A DNA stretch of 64,000 nt from Silene latifolia (lineage: Eukaryota > Streptophyta > Magnoliopsida > Caryophyllales > Caryophyllaceae), in assembly GCF_048544455.1 (NCBI RefSeq), contig NC_133536.1, positions 27,344,152 to 27,408,151 on the forward strand. The letters run 5' to 3'. Made by a program: the position numbers and the translations under genes. Shown here in pieces: positions 33,332 to 46,563 of this stretch (the stretch's first letter is position 1; each line of letters begins with the position of its first letter). The notes beneath the pieces are model-generated. The model was not told the DNA's origin. It did not search any database and saw nothing but the letters and a program-made list of their open reading frames with translations.

Positions 33332-33349
33332 GATACGGTACACTCTTAT

Positions 33350-34641
33350 TGTTGGGAAATGTGTCATCGACAATAGTGCGATCACATGATTTAAATATTA
33401 TTATTAAGTCTCATACTAAGAATACGTGAGGGATGATTCTTTATATAGTCGACTGACCGTCATTAATCGGTAATGATTGGCTAACTAGAGTTTGACATTA
33501 CTGTCGTGTGACGGTGGTGGTCAGTTGATCCTTTTAGGTCACACCTATAGGATGAGGCCCAAATAGATATTTAATTAATTGTATGCGATACAGATTAATT
33601 AATTCCTTAATTATGGGAGTGCAATTTTACGTCTTATTGTAATGTGATTAAATAAGATTAAATTTAGTAATTAAGTGTTAAATTACTAAATTAGTTGAGG
33701 TATTATATAAGTTTTGAGGTAGAGGTAATTAGTTATTTAAGGTTACAAGAAGTTGTAATTTTAACCAACTAGTAGTTATGGGACCCATTATATGTTGATA
33801 TAATGGTAGTATACTACTCAAAAAGTGGAGTGTATATTATATTATTAATTGTAATATTTAAGTGTTAAATGATTACATTAATAATTAATTATGTAAGATA
33901 GTTAAACATATGACTTATAAGCATTTGTGGGACAAATGACAAAAGGCAAAAATGGACCAAAATAGGTCCAATATTTCGGCCAAATCAAGAGACAAAAGAT
34001 GCTCTTTTGTTTTTTGTTTGTGTTGGTTATAGTGTGATTGTGACATATCACACAAGCCTTTTCATACTACTTCTTACACCCTTGCTCCTTACTCTCTAAC
34101 TAGACTTTACAAAGGAGTAAAAAACAAAAGCAAAAAATTCCTACCTTAGGTAAGGCCACCGGTTTTGGCCCTCTTAAATGAGCATTTTGTTGCTCATTTT
34201 TGATGTTGAAGTTTTGCTTGTTTTCTCTCTACTTTCCCTTATATGCAAATTGCAATAAGCTCTCACAAATACTAATACATTAAATCTATTACTAGAAGTA
34301 GTAATAATAGAAATATTAGTATTATTAAGGTTACATTTCTACTACATATCTAGTTAATATTAGTAGGAATTTTTGGGATTAATCTTGGGTGCAATTTATT
34401 GGAGTGGCTTCTATACTTGAAGTCTTAGGAGGATCATCCATCATATTTAGCTCAAGAACAAGTGAAGGAAGGTGACCTTACTTGTGCCCATATTTTCGAA
34501 CCATTTAACAATGTAAGGAACATGGTTTTTCTTATAAATCTTTCATTTTGTTATGCATGCACTAGATCTAAAGAACAAATTATTAACAAGTTAATTAGTT
34601 CACTATTAGAGGAGTCTAATAATAGGTATATGAACCTAACA
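33350..34641 (+). repeat. Copia-A 5' LTR
   Basis: 1,292 bp, TGTTGGGAAATG...CCTAACA. A TATA box cannot be singled out in the AT-rich sequence. Confidence 0.93.
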
Positions 34642-34643
34642 AG

Positions 34644-34661
34644 TGGTATCAGAGCATAAGG
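34644..34661 (+). other. Copia-A primer-binding site
   Basis: TGGTATCAGAGCATAAGG, complementary to the initiator tRNA-Met end, two bases after the LTR. Confidence 0.93.
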
Positions 34662-36770
34662 ATGTTGCATACATAATCGGTTATTGTTTTTCCGAGTTAA
34701 AATGTTAACATATAAAACTAAAAATTTGTGATTTATTAGTATAAGCCACGAAATCACCGTGCATGTTATATATTCTGGTCCTAAAATGTTTTTAGGTCAT
34801 TTTTATGATTTATGGAAATTTATTGCTCATTTTAATGATTTTTGGTCATTTTATTACATTTTTATGACTAAAATGGGAATTAAAATGCTAAAAATAGTTA
34901 AACTAAGTTTCTGACGTTGGAAATTTTATATGACCTCACATGCTTATTTTACAAGTTGTTTGTAAAAGGTCGAGTTAATTTGATTAATATTGCATGATTT
35001 ATGATTTTTATGATATAAAAATGGATTAAAAGAGGTAAAATGGTTAAAAATAGTTAAATATCGAATTAAGCCATGATCTTTTAATATGATGTCACATGCA
35101 TAATTTACAGAGAGTATGTAAATTTCTATATTAAAAGATCTCTTTTAGCATGATTTATGGATTTTAGAGTAAAAATGGCATAAATAGTGACTATTTTAGC
35201 AAAATTAGCTAAAACGTATTGCATGGCTTGAGAAAATTATTTTAAGTTGCATTAATATCCCACTAATCAGATCTAAGGTTTTAAAAATTATTGGAGTATT
35301 TTTTGGATGCTTTACAAATTTAAGGAGATAAAACCGATAAAATGCAACTATATTTTCTCAAAATTAATTCGAAAATTTTAACCATGATTTTTGACATTAT
35401 GGGTGTCATGGAATTATTACAGAATGTTCAAAAATTTAAAATTCAAATTTTGAAATTTTTATAATTTAATTTGGATTTATTTCATATAAATAATGATTTT
35501 AAGGTAAAAAATGAGCATAAAATTAAATCAAGTTGAATTATTGTCAAAAATTTAGTGATGACTAATTTTTGAGTCCTAAAAGGTGTTAGGATAATTAACT
35601 TGAGCTTAGATGTGATTTAAGTGTTAATTAGCGATTTTAATAGGTTATTATCACGCGTTTCCATAAAACCGGGTTATATGTACAACATAAGTTAAATAGA
35701 GCGATTTGGCACATCATTTGGCATGATAGGTACATATTATAATGCTGCATATTTCAATTGTTGAATGTCTTTTATTTATATAATTTTGAATTATGTAATT
35801 TTATCTTAGTATGGCCTTAGTTTAATCAATATTACCCGTAATGAAAGGGAATATTGATTCGGTTGTAATTTAATGTGATCTCATATCACTTTTATTTTTA
35901 TTTTATTAGTTTTTCCATTTTACAAATGTATAATAGGAATAGCTTTGTATTTTTATTATTATTTGTAATTATGGAGCATCTTCAAAGACGGTGCCATTCG
36001 GAAAGGTGATCCGACGAAGACGGTGTCTTGGGAGGCGTGCCAATTGAAGATTCAAGGGACCAAAGGAGTTTGTTTCCGTATATGTAATAGAATATTTAGT
36101 TTTCTATTTTAGGAACGCCATACTAGGAATTTTATTTATTGCTTTGCATTTCTTTTAATATGTTACATGCATTGCCAAATCGCCATAACAACACATGCAT
36201 ATCATATCGAGTCATCGACCGTGTCAATTATAATTATCGTAGTTCACCGCTTTAGTTCACTTAAAACGTGATAGATAATAAATTGACAAGACCTCTCACA
36301 TATAATAATTGAGAAATAGCCTTACCAAATAGTAGAAACCCATGAAGTACCAATTTCATAAGGGAGTTGAGCCGACTTTACCGTAATACAAACCTTGTTA
36401 CGTTGGCGAAGTGGGGTAGTAAAATGTTATTACATCGAAATTTGGATTGAGCTCAACGGAAGTATTGTTGATCGTAGTCGCATGTGTTCCGGGCTAAATA
36501 TGAGAATTAGAGTAATTTTTATCGACCGAGAGTTCTAAAAGTAGAATCGATTAAAGAGTTAATCCATCGAGTTATATTAATAAGGGATGACTCGGCTTAC
36601 CGTACCCGTATTAATATGAATTTGGATCTCGGAATCATTTATATAGTTGGGTGGAGGTCACTATATAAATGCAATACTTGTAGTTAAATTTACGAGTATT
36701 ATTAAAACGATAGATGATAATTAATTCCTTCATTTCCTATTTTGTAGTCAAATTTGTTTTATCAACCGCA
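34662..36770 (+). other. Copia-A leader, noncoding
   Basis: About 2.1 kb, very AT-rich, with short related blocks (ATTTTTATGATTTATGG-like). Near 36300-36640 it carries the motif AATAAGGGATGACTCGGC...TACCGTACCCG, repeated more clearly in Copia-C. No gene. Confidence 0.7.
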
Positions 36771-37682
36771 ATGACAACTCCAATCACGTCCGCATCCACT
36801 AGTTCCACCACGCTTACCAATGTGTCATGGCTCCGATCCTTCATGGATCGATGTAAGTTAGAAAAGAATGGGTCTAATTTCGCCGATTGGGACGCGCAAC
36901 TTCGCTTGGCCGCGAAAGGTGACGACAAGCTTCGTTACCTTACCGAGGCATCTCCCACCGAACCTAATGCTAGGTCCACCCCCGCCGCTAGGCAAACCTA
37001 TGAGGTTTACCAAAAGGAGTCGGCCGCGATCAAAAATGTGTTGATCTTTGCAATGGAGGCCGAACTCCAACGAAATGCTATATTAGCACCGCTCATGAGA
37101 TCTACATGAAGCTTGTGAACATGTTTTCACGAGATCCTAGGGTCATTCAATATGAGGCGGCTTCCGCATTCTTTGATCTTAACATCAAAGAGGGCCAAAA
37201 GGTGAGCCCTCATGTGCTCAAGTTGATGGAGCATGTTGAGACCTTGAAAATGCATAAGGTGGAAATTCCCAATGAACTCGTAATTGATCGAATTCTACAT
37301 TCCCTCAACAAAATCAAAGCATATGTTCAATTCCGGGTGAATTTTAATATGCAAGATAAGAAAGTTTCCCTTGATGAATTGCACAAAATGCTTGTGCAAG
37401 CCGAAAGGGACATGGGGCTAAGTGTTAGCACCACCAAAGATGTGCTCAATGTCAATCATAAGAGCAAGGGAACCTTCAAGAAAGGCGGGAAAAAGGGAAA
37501 AGAAGCGAACTTCCAACAAGAACAAAGCTAAGACTTATGAAGCAAGCTCCTCCAAGCCCAAGTACAGTGCCCCCACCGGGGACAAGTGCCACTATTGTTG
37601 TGGTGTTGGGCATTGGAAGAGAAACTATTCCAAATATCTTGGCGACATCAAAGCTGGAAAAGTTATTCCAGTAGGTATATAA
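36771..37682 (+). pseudogene. Copia-A gag, frameshifted
   Basis: Copia Gag (UBN2-type) that would form the particle shell. Start MTTPITSASTSS, then FMDRCKLEKNGSNFADWDAQLRLAA, split here, and SAAIKNVLIFAMEAELQR. A shift near 37085-37105 leads into EIYMKLVNMFSRDPRV, QYEAASAFFDLNIKEGQKVSPHVLKLMEHVE and ILHSLNK..QFRVNFNM; LVQAERDMGLS and a Lys-rich run follow. A second shift near 37490-37530 reaches the zinc knuckle CHYCCGVGHWKRNY, whose last Cys is Tyr, and YLGDIKAGKVIPVGI. About 300 codons would be normal; here three frames are needed. Confidence 0.9.
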
Positions 37683-40600
37683 CTATCCCTATCTTTTATG
37701 TTTCAATCTCAACATTGGTATGATGATACAAGTTGTGATGATTACCCTTTTTATTGTAAATAGGGCCTCCTAGCAAGGACAAAGGCAAGGAGAAGCAAGC
37801 CTAGAGGATCATGTGGGAAGCTAGAGTAGCCGACCGTGGTGATGGATCAATGGAAGCTTGGCTTTAATTTGCTTTGTCTTTAATTTTATGATGTATTTCA
37901 TGTTTTTAGAACTATTTTGATTTCCTTGTGTGACTTGGAAATTGGCTTGTATCCTTTAAACACGGGTTGTATTTTGGATATTTGTGACTTGGTTTGCAAC
38001 CCAAGTCACTTCTTTTATTATGATTACTTGTTCTAAAAACATCATCATTAATTACTTGCGTAGAGAAACATGAGATAAACAACTTAAATTGATCAAATAG
38101 ATGATTATGATGATGAGATCATTATATGTCCATAAGCTATGAATTTGATTCTCCTTATGTCATCATTACTAAAAGTAACAACTTACTTATGTAAGATCAA
38201 TTAAAGTTGTAATGAGTTTTTGAACTCATCAAGTAGGGAATTTACGATACCATATGGACACATTATTCTAAACGGATGGTCAACCATGAGATACCTAGAA
38301 TAGAGAGTCTATTAAATCAAATCACATGGATCAGACTGCCATATTACATGTATCAAGCTGCCATGTTTGGGATGGCCTTTTGAAAGCTAATACATAGTCT
38401 AGATAAACTCCTAATACACCGTTAAATATATATGTTTGTAACTCACAACGCTATCTCTCAAGAAGATAGATGTATTTCTATGAGATAGAGTGGGAGTAGA
38501 TTGAATCGTCACAAACATCTCTTATAGTTGAAATGTTACTTTGTGAAAGTAATAGAATTGTAGAGTGGGAGTTGGTATTGAACTATTGTCTATGAAGATA
38601 GAATGAGAGCATAGTTCAGTGGGAGTTTATCGTACATGTCTTATTGTTTAAAAATATTACTTTGTGAAAGTGATAGTATTATGACCTTGTTACAAACGAG
38701 CCATCGCATTACAATCCGAAAATTGTTACTCAAGAGTAGATTTACTTTAAGGCGAGGGTCTCCTCAAAAGTGAATAGAGCTTTAGAGTACATAAATGCAT
38801 AAGATTTACATGAAGATGTTGATCAAGATAAATTATGTTAGGAATTGCCGCATTTCATTTTAATGAAGAATGGCAAATAGAATTCGCTTTTCTAAAATGG
38901 GAATTTGGAAAAGGAAGTGTTTTAAACACAAATCTTAGATGAAGATCCAAGAATCCTAACATATTATGCGTAGCCTTCTTAAGCGATCTTAGAATGATCT
39001 TAAGCTAGCATTAAAGGATTATATTTTTCGTTCATGTGATAATAGTGAATTGTTTCATTCACATGATTGAAGAATCATGATATACATGAAGTTAAGTGGG
39101 AGCTAGAATGGTTTCTCCATGTCTTATATGTTGATAACGTATTACTTATTGAGAATAATGTACCAATGCTCTCTTCTGGCAAAAGTGATTGGGAGACTTG
39201 GAAAGGGATGCAAAGTATTCTAGATTTTGAATCTATGTGAGAGAATATTGACATAGAGTTGAGAGTCTTATGAGGATAAGATATTTCACATCTGTTGTAC
39301 AACAACAAAGTCAAATAGGCTATTCATGTTGATGGAAGTAGAATTACTATGATGGAGTCATAATCATTCTATGAACCTATTAAGTTGTTGATCACATGAA
39401 ATCAAATTCTAATGTTTCCGCCATTAGAATGATCATGTATGCCAACAGACGCACGTGCCATGATGTGACATATGCTGAGAGCACAATAAGTCAATTAAAG
39501 GGATAATTCCCACATTATGTCTTGTGAAAGCCTTAAAGAACATCCTTGAGATTCTTGAGAAGAATTAAGGATTCATTCACATGTTTGGGTGACAAACTAA
39601 GTTGGGTGTTGAAGTGTTGCACAAACTTTAGTTCCCAAACTCAAAAGGGATTTGTCGAAATCCTAGGGTGACTTATTGACTAAAGAGTTAGAAACTAAGA
39701 AAAGAGTTTTAGTTTCGTGCATTGCAAATACTACAAAAGGAATCTAAGTAAATAGTGATAAAATCGTTAATGAAGGGATTAAGGGTGAATCCCTCTACAA
39801 ATGACTTTATCACAAGTTATGCGATAACAATGGGAGCATCTTTCAAGTTAAAGAGCCCAAGTCTAGCAATAAGCCTAGACAAATACTTAGAAATGAATTC
39901 ATGTCATTAGAGATGACATTGAATGGAAGGAAATAGCAATTAATAAAGTTGGATAATATGGATATCGGGTATATCCACTTGCCAAGCTTGTATTGCATTT
40001 TAACTAGTGTTAATAATACACTAAAGATTATAGAATATGAAGTAGTAATAGTGTATTGACTATTCATATGTGATAATCACATTTATCATTTGAGTTTTTA
40101 TTAAACTCACCCGCTACCTTGTCGTATCCGAATGGGTTGTAGAGACAAATTGAACCCCATTAAAGTGAACTGGATTGACATGGTATTCGCCCCTAGTTAC
40201 TTATATGAGGTGACGTCTTGAAATGACTAGAGTGTGATGCGATTGATGGCAAGTTCAAGTGCCATAGAGTCATATGGGATGACTAGTCGATCACATAGGC
40301 GGTATCGTATGGGACAATCTGTCGGCGATGACCGCTTATAGAGTTCTGGTAATTCAAAAAGCCTGGTCGTGGCAAGAGCTACTATAGTATTCTTATGAGT
40401 CAATTCTTTTGACTAGAGACTATTCGCCCAAGTTGGCACAACTTCTGATTAGCTTTGATTTATACACTACGATTTCGTAAATGAGGTCAAACTGGGTATA
40501 TTTTGGGTTATGATGGACTGTGGCGGAACGAAGGGAATAGGGCGATAGGAATTGTCCACCCCTTGTCAGGATTGTTTGAAATTTCAAGGCCACTCGTGGA

Positions 40601-40790
40601 GTAGTTAACTGGAAATGCGTGGCCACGCTCGGAAGGCATCTATGATAGATAATTCCGGTCAGACAGTTAATCTCCAGATTGAGAAAATCACTCAAGATAT
40701 GATAAAATGTAAGTACGGCCTGCAAGACACCTTGCATTGAGTGGGAGATTATAATAGGACAAGAGAATAGGTGACGCACACTTGTCTAGG
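37683..40790 (+). pseudogene. Copia-A pol remnant (heavily decayed)
   Basis: No long frame, but pieces of pol are recognisable in order. The RT box reads YVDN at 39127-39138 (second catalytic Asp changed to Asn), followed by VLLIENN. A SIMYAxxxCTRPD-like piece appears at about 39430-39480, and an RNase H end at about 39780-40010 (NPSTNDF, then ITMGA where CDNNGA is expected). Protease and integrase are not identifiable; only about 1.3 kb separates the zinc knuckle from the RT box, too little for both. The region must have lost material and accumulated stops. Confidence 0.7.
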
Positions 40791-40803
40791 ACAAGTGAGA
40801 GAT

Positions 40804-42100
40804 TTTTGGGAAATGTGTACTCGACAATAGTGCGATCACATGATTTAAATATCATTATTAAATCTCATACTAAGAATACGTGAGGGATGATTCTTTATAT
40901 AGTCGACTGACCGTCATTAATCGGTAATGATTGGCTAACTAGAGTTTGACATTACTGTCGTGTGACGGTGGTGGTCAGTTGATCCCTTTAGATCACACCT
41001 ATAGGATGAGGCCCAAATAGATATTTAATTAATTGTATGCGATATAGATTAATTAATTTCTTAATTATGGGAGTGCAATTTTACGTCTTATTGTAATGTG
41101 ATTAAATAAGATTAAATTTAGTAATTAAGTGTTAAATTACTAAATTAGTTGAGGTATTATATAAGTTTTGAGGTAGAGGTAATTAGTTATTTAAGGTTAC
41201 AAGAAGTTGTAATTTTAACCAACTAGTAATTATAGGACCCATTATATGTTGATATAATGTTAGTATACTACTCAAAAAGTGGAGTGTATATTATATTATT
41301 AATTGTAATATTTAAGTGTTAAATGATTACATTAATAATTAATTATGTAAGATAGTTAAACATATGACTTATAAGCATTTGTGGGACAAATGACAAAAGG
41401 CAAAAATGGACCAAAATAGGTCCAATATTTCGGCCAAATCAAGAGATAAAATATGCTCTTTTGTTTTTTGTTTGTGTTGGTTATAGTGTGATTGTGACAT
41501 ATCACACGAGCCTTTTCATACTACTTCTTACACCCTTTCTCCCTACTCTGTACCTAGACTTTACAAAGAAGTAAAAAACAAAAGCAAAAGATTCCTACCT
41601 TAGGTAAGGCCACCGGTTTTGGCCCTCTTAAATGAGCATTTTGTTGCTCGTTTTTGTTGTTGAAGTTTTGCTTGTTTTCTCTCTACTTTCCCTTACATGC
41701 AAATTGTAATAAGCTCTCACAAATACTAATACATTAAATCTATTACTAGAAGTAGTAATAATAGAAATATTAGTATTATTAAGGTTACATTTCTACTACA
41801 TATCTAGTTAATATTAGTAGGAATTTTTGGGATTAATCTTGGGTGCAATTTATTGGAGTGGCTTCTATACTTGGAGTCTTAGGAGGATCATCCATCATAT
41901 TTAGCTCAAGAACAAGTGAAGGAAGGTGGCCTTACTTTACTTGTGCCCATATTTTCGAATCATTTAACAATGTAAGGAACATTGTTTTTCTTATAAATCT
42001 TTCATTTTGTTATGCATGCACTAGATCTAAAGAACAAATTATTAACAAGTTAATTAGTTCACTATTAGAGGAGTCTAATAATAGGTATATGAACCTAACA
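40804..42100 (+). repeat. Copia-A 3' LTR
   Basis: 1,297 bp. The first bases are TTTTGGG instead of TGTTGGG. A polypurine tract (GGACAAGTGAGAGA) precedes it at 40790-40803. Confidence 0.92.
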
Positions 42101-42460
42101 CTTATGTTTTACATACCTCGTGAAAAAAGAAACGTTCATATTCTTTTTGTCTTAATCATTTATTTACACTTTTATTTCAACATTTGAAATCATAAAAAAG
42201 ATATTAATTTCGTGTCTCTAAACACTTTCGTACCAAGTACTTCGTATTAACTTAAGTTAGAAGGAACTTTAGTTCTCTTAATATATGTCCACACTATAAT
42301 GGCGTTATATACCGTGACATCAATATCTTGAAATTTAGCAATTGACGTCGTTTTTCTCCCGTAAATCAAATTGTATGGTGTTATTGGTGTACAAGATAAA
42401 ATTCCAAGTCATGCGGGAACATACACAAGTAATGTGTTGTATACTTCTATGCTCTAGTTC
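42101..42460 (+). repeat. Duplicated unique-looking segment, copy 1
   Basis: Starts CTTATGTTTTACATACCTCGTG and aligns to 47497-47850 with many small differences. Its first part continues from 33332-33349 (GATACGGTACACTC) across Copia-A. No gene. Confidence 0.85.
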
Positions 42461-42555
42461 TCTCTTTGGGAAGTAAAATTTACGTCTATACTTTTATGCT
42501 CTAGTTAATCGCAGTGAGTAGATTATACATCTGATGTAATACACTAGGTAGCACG

Positions 42556-43278
42556 TGTTGGAAATAGGGGCTTTTTATGCGAAGTATATTTTTCCAATTG
42601 TCCCACATTGGTGAGGAAAAGAGTGTTTGTTGTTTTTATATATGACCACACTCCTTACCATATCACTAGTGGGTCATGGGAGGCTTTTGTGGAAGCTTTG
42701 CGAGGTGCTTAATTCAGCTCGCACACGTGCCTGTGCCCGAGCCCGGCCCGGCCCGGCCCGGATCCGGATCCGGATTCGGGATTCGGGATTTGGCAATTGC
42801 CTGCGGCGGGCTGTGCCTATCTTTTTGGGCCAGAGCCGCGTGTGTTTTTGTTCTAGGATGAAGTGACCAGGTTCATTCATAGGAGTCTGTCCAGGTGCAT
42901 AGTCAAACCGAATCGTCTGCAATTAAGAGCTAAATCATCTGTGTTATGCCTTCTTCATTGTGTTTGACTGCAGTAATTGTGGAGTCATTTTTGGCTCCTC
43001 ACCTGCACCATTTCTCCTATAAATAGGACATGCATTCTCACTTCAGAAACACACAACAATTCTCTTCCTCTCTTTATTCTTTATAATTTCTGGGTAAAGC
43101 TAAATTCTGTCGTTCCAATGCTCTCAGTCTCGAGTGGGCGCGCCTGAGTGCAGTAGTGTAAATCCTTGGGGAACTACCGGTCATTTGCTGATCGCCACCA
43201 CGGTCGTACCGGAAATATAGTTTTCAAGGCAGTGGCTCTCTTACCACGTCACTACAAATTCGGTTATCTCTTCTCCTT
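42556..43278 (+). repeat. Copia-B 5' LTR, 3' end deleted
   Basis: Matches 45805-46534. Contains (CCCGG)n and GGATCCGG-type repeats at about 42735-42790. TATA-like word TATAAATAGGAC at 43018-43029. Confidence 0.92.
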
Positions 43279-43399
43279 AGTAGGGTGTCTTGTCTAGTTT
43301 CTTATGAGGTACACGGTTAAGAATATGACAAGCCGATAGAATTGCTTCCCCCCACATATCGTCAGATAGGCCAGAACTTAAAAGTGGGTTTGCCTGATT

Positions 43400-44415
43400 T
43401 TAGGAGACCTACAGGTTGACCGAAAACCTATGATTGTGTTTTTATTGGTTATGCTCAAAATAGTTCTGCATATAGATTCATGTCGTTGAGTGATCGTTCT
43501 ATATCTGAAGCTAGAGATGTTGTGTTTTTTGAGCATGTTTTTCCATTACTGAAGAATGTTGATTCATCTCCTAGTTTGCCTGTTACATCTATTGATATCT
43601 CTTCACATGCTAGTAGTAGCACTTCTATTGATGATATTGCTGAACCTAGAAGGACTAAGAGACCTAGATGTCCTACAAAATTTGGACTTGATTTTGTTTC
43701 AACATTACTGTCTGAACATGGTTACACTGTTTGTGCTAGTGATGAGTTTGTTTCAGCATTTTTAATAGAAGATGATCCGAAAACATACAATGAGGCTATG
43801 AAATCCATTGATGCTAATTTTTGGAAAGATGCTATTAAAAGTGAGCTTGATTCTATTGTGTCTAATCAGACTTGGGAATTGACTGATTTACCTAAAGGTA
43901 GTAAACCCATTACGAGTAAGTGGATTTTCAAAAAGAAAATGAGACCTGACGGTACAATAGAAAGATTCAAAGCTAGACTTGTGGTTAGAGGTTTTACACA
44001 AAAGAAAGATATTGATTATTTTGATACTTATTCACCTGTGACCAAAATATCGACTATTAGAACTCTTGTCGCCTTAGCTGCTATTCATAACCTTTTTATA
44101 CATCAGATGGATGTCAAAACTGCTTTTTTGAATGGTAAGCTAAGGGAAGAGATTTATATGTCGCATCCTGAAGGTTTTGTGGTAGAGGGTCAAGAGAATA
44201 AGGTGTGTAAACTGAATAAATCACTATATGGTCTGAAAGAAGCACCTAAACAGTGGTATGAGAAATTTAACAATACTTTGGTTAGTAATGGCTTTATAGG
44301 AAACAATTCTGATTCATGTGTTTATTCAAAAGTAATAGAATCTGATTGTGTGCTTATATGCCTTTATGTTGATGACATGTTAATACTTGGTAATAATTTG
44401 GAGGTAATTAATTAA
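43400..44415 (+). CDS. Copia-B late integrase and reverse transcriptase (open fragment)
   Basis: The open frame is clear from about 43420 (KTYDCVFIGYAQNSSAYRF, end of integrase; AYRFMSLSDRSISEARDVVF). After a spacer with RTKRPRCPTKFG it has the Copia RT: EAMKSIDANFWKDAI, NQTWELTDLPKG, KWIFKKKMRPDG, FKARLVVRGFTQ, DTYSPVTKISTIRTLVALAA, QMDVKTAFLNGKLREEIYM (first Asp), NKSLYGLKEAPKQWY and LYVDDMLILGNN (catalytic YVDD). Stop at 44413-44415 after EVIN results from one extra T in ATTAATT; the next frame starts immediately. The GAG-to-integrase part is deleted. Confidence 0.93.
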
Positions 44416-45322
44416 AACCAAAGAATTTCTGTCATCACAATTTGAGATGAAGGACTTAGGAGAAGCTGATGTAATCCTAGGAGTTAAGGTCATTCGAAAC
44501 TCTAAAGGAATTTCTTTAAGTCAATCTCATTATGTGGAAAAAATGTTGAAAAAGTTTAACTGCTTTGATGATGTGCCTGCTAGGACACCCTACGATGCTA
44601 GTATACATTTATGTAAGAACATGGGTAAGAGTGTATCCCAAGAAGAGTATGCTAAAATCCTAGGTAGTGTGATGTTTCTTATGAACTGTACTCGACCCGA
44701 TATTGCCTATGCAGTTAGTAGACTGCGTCGTTACACACATAACCCTAGTAATGAACATTGGAATACTCTTCGTCGTTTGCTAAGATACCTAAAAGGCACA
44801 GTTGACCTTTGCTTGCATTATAGTAGATTTCATGCTGTGTTAGAAGGATATTGTGATGCAAATTGGGTTTCAGGTAACGACGAGATCTGTTCTACTAGTG
44901 GTTATGTCTTCACCAGGGGTGGAGATGCTATATCGTGGAAGTCTTCTAAACAGACTTGTATTGCACGCTCTACCATGGAGACGGAGTTCATAGCTCTTGA
45001 GTTGGCAGGTCAAGAGGTTGATTGGTTGAAAAACCTATTGGCAGATGTACCAATGTGGGGGGGACAAAATATCCCGGTCTCCTTACATTATGATTCACAA
45101 GTAGCTATTGGTACTGCTAAGAATAGTGTCTATAATGCTAAGAAACGACACATTCGAATCAGGCACGCTGCAGTTAGACAACTCCTTGATAATGGAGTTA
45201 TCGCTTTGGATTATGTGAAGTCCAAAAGCAATTTGGCTGATCCCTTTACTAAGGGACTGACTAGGAGACTAGTCGTTGAAACGTCGAGGGGAATGGGACT
45301 TAAGTCCTTAAGTCAAGAGTGA
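44416..45322 (+). CDS. Copia-B RT thumb and RNase H (open fragment)
   Basis: Continues the polyprotein in the next frame: EFLSSQFEMKDLGEADVILGVKV, then KGISLSQSHYVEKMLKKF, CTRPDIAYAVSRLRRYTHNP, WNTLRRLLRYLKGT. RNase H follows: EGYCDANWVSG (first Asp), STSGYVFTRGGDAISWKSSKQ, STMETEFIAL (Glu), LHYDSQVAI (Asp), KRHIRIRHAAVRQLL and LADPFTKGL (last Asp), ending with SRGMGLKSLSQE. No stop inside from 44447 to 45320. It looks functional as protein sequence, apart from the frameshift upstream. Confidence 0.93.
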
Positions 45323-45804
45323 CTAGGCCTAAAGTTTCTATTCCTATGGCATTATATGATTCATAGCCTTAAATGGTGGTGCTTTTGAGATGCACTTGAT
45401 GAATCACACATAAGGTTGGACTTATGTCCTTAATGGCTCATGCAAGAAGTGCTATTGAGAAGCACTTGAGCCACCTACGTAGGTGTGTTGATTATAAACA
45501 CTATAAGAAGTCTTCTAAACACATCTATTAGTACCGAGATTAACGCAATGCTCTAAAAAGAGCGCGTTGCACTTTGAAATCGCGGAACGATCATAATTCT
45601 GAAGGTATGATATGTGTTGTGGGGGGTATCGACCGAAGCTCAGCTAGGAATTCAAATCGCAAGATATTCTCTCGCTGTAAGTAAGTTGTTTCCTCATCTC
45701 ACTAAAGTGTCAATTCAAATCGAAAGATATTGATACCTAAGTATCCAATCCTTCCTTTACCCAGGAACTCTGTTTCTTTATCTCAGGCGCCCCTAGTGGG
45801 GGAT
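45323..45804 (+). other. Copia-B 3' noncoding region
   Basis: No gene. Ends with a polypurine tract (AGTGGGGGAT) directly before the right LTR. Confidence 0.75.
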
Positions 45805-46563
45805 TGTTGGAAATAGGGGCTTTTTATGCCAAGTATATTTTTCCAATTGTCCCACATTGGTGAGGAAAAGAGTGTTTGTTGTGTTTATATATGACCACAC
45901 TCCTTACCATATCACTAGTGGGTCATGGGAGGCTTTTGCGGAAGTTTTACGAGGTGCTTAATTCAGCTCGCACACGCGCGCGCGCGTCCCCGTGCCCGAG
46001 CCCGGCCCGGCCCGGATCCGGATTCGAGATTCGGGATTCGGGATTTGGCAATCGCCCGCGGCGGGCTGTGCCTATCTTTTTGGGCCAGAGCCGCGTGTGT
46101 TTTTGTTCTAGGATGAAGTGACCAGGTTCATTCATAGGAGTCTGTCCAGGTGCATAGTCAAACCGAATCGTCTGCAATTAAGAGCTAAATCTTCTGTGTT
46201 AATGCCCTCTTAATTGCATTTGACTGCAGTAATTGTGGAGTCGTTTTTGGCTCCTCACCTGCACCATTTCTCCTATAAATAGGACCTGCATTCTCACTTC
46301 AGAAACACACAACAATTCTCTTTCTCTCTTCATTCTCTATAATTTCTGGGTAAAGATAAATTCTGTCGTTCCAATGCTCTCAGTCTCGAGTGAACGCGCC
46401 TGAGTGCAGTAGTGTAAATCCTTGGGGAACTACCGGTCATTTGCTGATCGCCACCACGGTCGTACCGAAAATATAGTTTTCAAGGCAGTGGCTCTCTTAC
46501 CACGTCACTACAAATTCGGTTATCTCTTCTCCTTTTCATTGTTACTGCAATTTTAGTCTAACA
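45805..46563 (+). repeat. Copia-B 3' LTR
   Basis: TGTTGGAAATAGGGG...GTCTAACA, 759 bp. Its GC-rich block (45965-46060) has a CGCGCGCGCG run absent from the other LTR. Confidence 0.94.

Larger units (their letters stand above)
33350..42100 (+). mobile_element. Copia-A: Copia-type LTR retrotransposon with decayed interior
   Basis: 8,751 bp between CTTAT duplications (33345-33349, 42101-42105). LTRs 33350-34641 and 40804-42100, roughly 2% different by eye. Order: LTR, initiator-Met primer site, long AT-rich leader, gag, heavily degraded pol, polypurine tract, LTR. Copia type is inferred from gag (UBN2-like), the YVDD-position box and the tRNA-Met primer site. Pol is too short and too broken to act, yet the LTRs are far better preserved, so it likely moved using enzymes from relatives. 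Copia-C is a sister. Confidence 0.92.
42556..46563 (+). mobile_element. Copia-B: internally deleted Copia LTR retrotransposon
   Basis: 4,008 bp between GCACG duplications (42551-42555, 46564-46568). Left LTR 42556-43278 lacks its last 29 bases; right LTR 45805-46563 is complete (759 bp). The deletion removes the LTR end, primer site, gag, protease and most of integrase, joining LTR sequence directly to late integrase near 43279-43400. RT and RNase H remain nearly intact with one frameshift. Both LTRs have a GC-rich variable block. Confidence 0.93.

Noticed and set aside
42627..42922. Frames in both directions at the start of Copia-B, repeated at 45876-46177
   Set aside because: They cover the GC-rich LTR block; repeats of LTR sequence, not genes.
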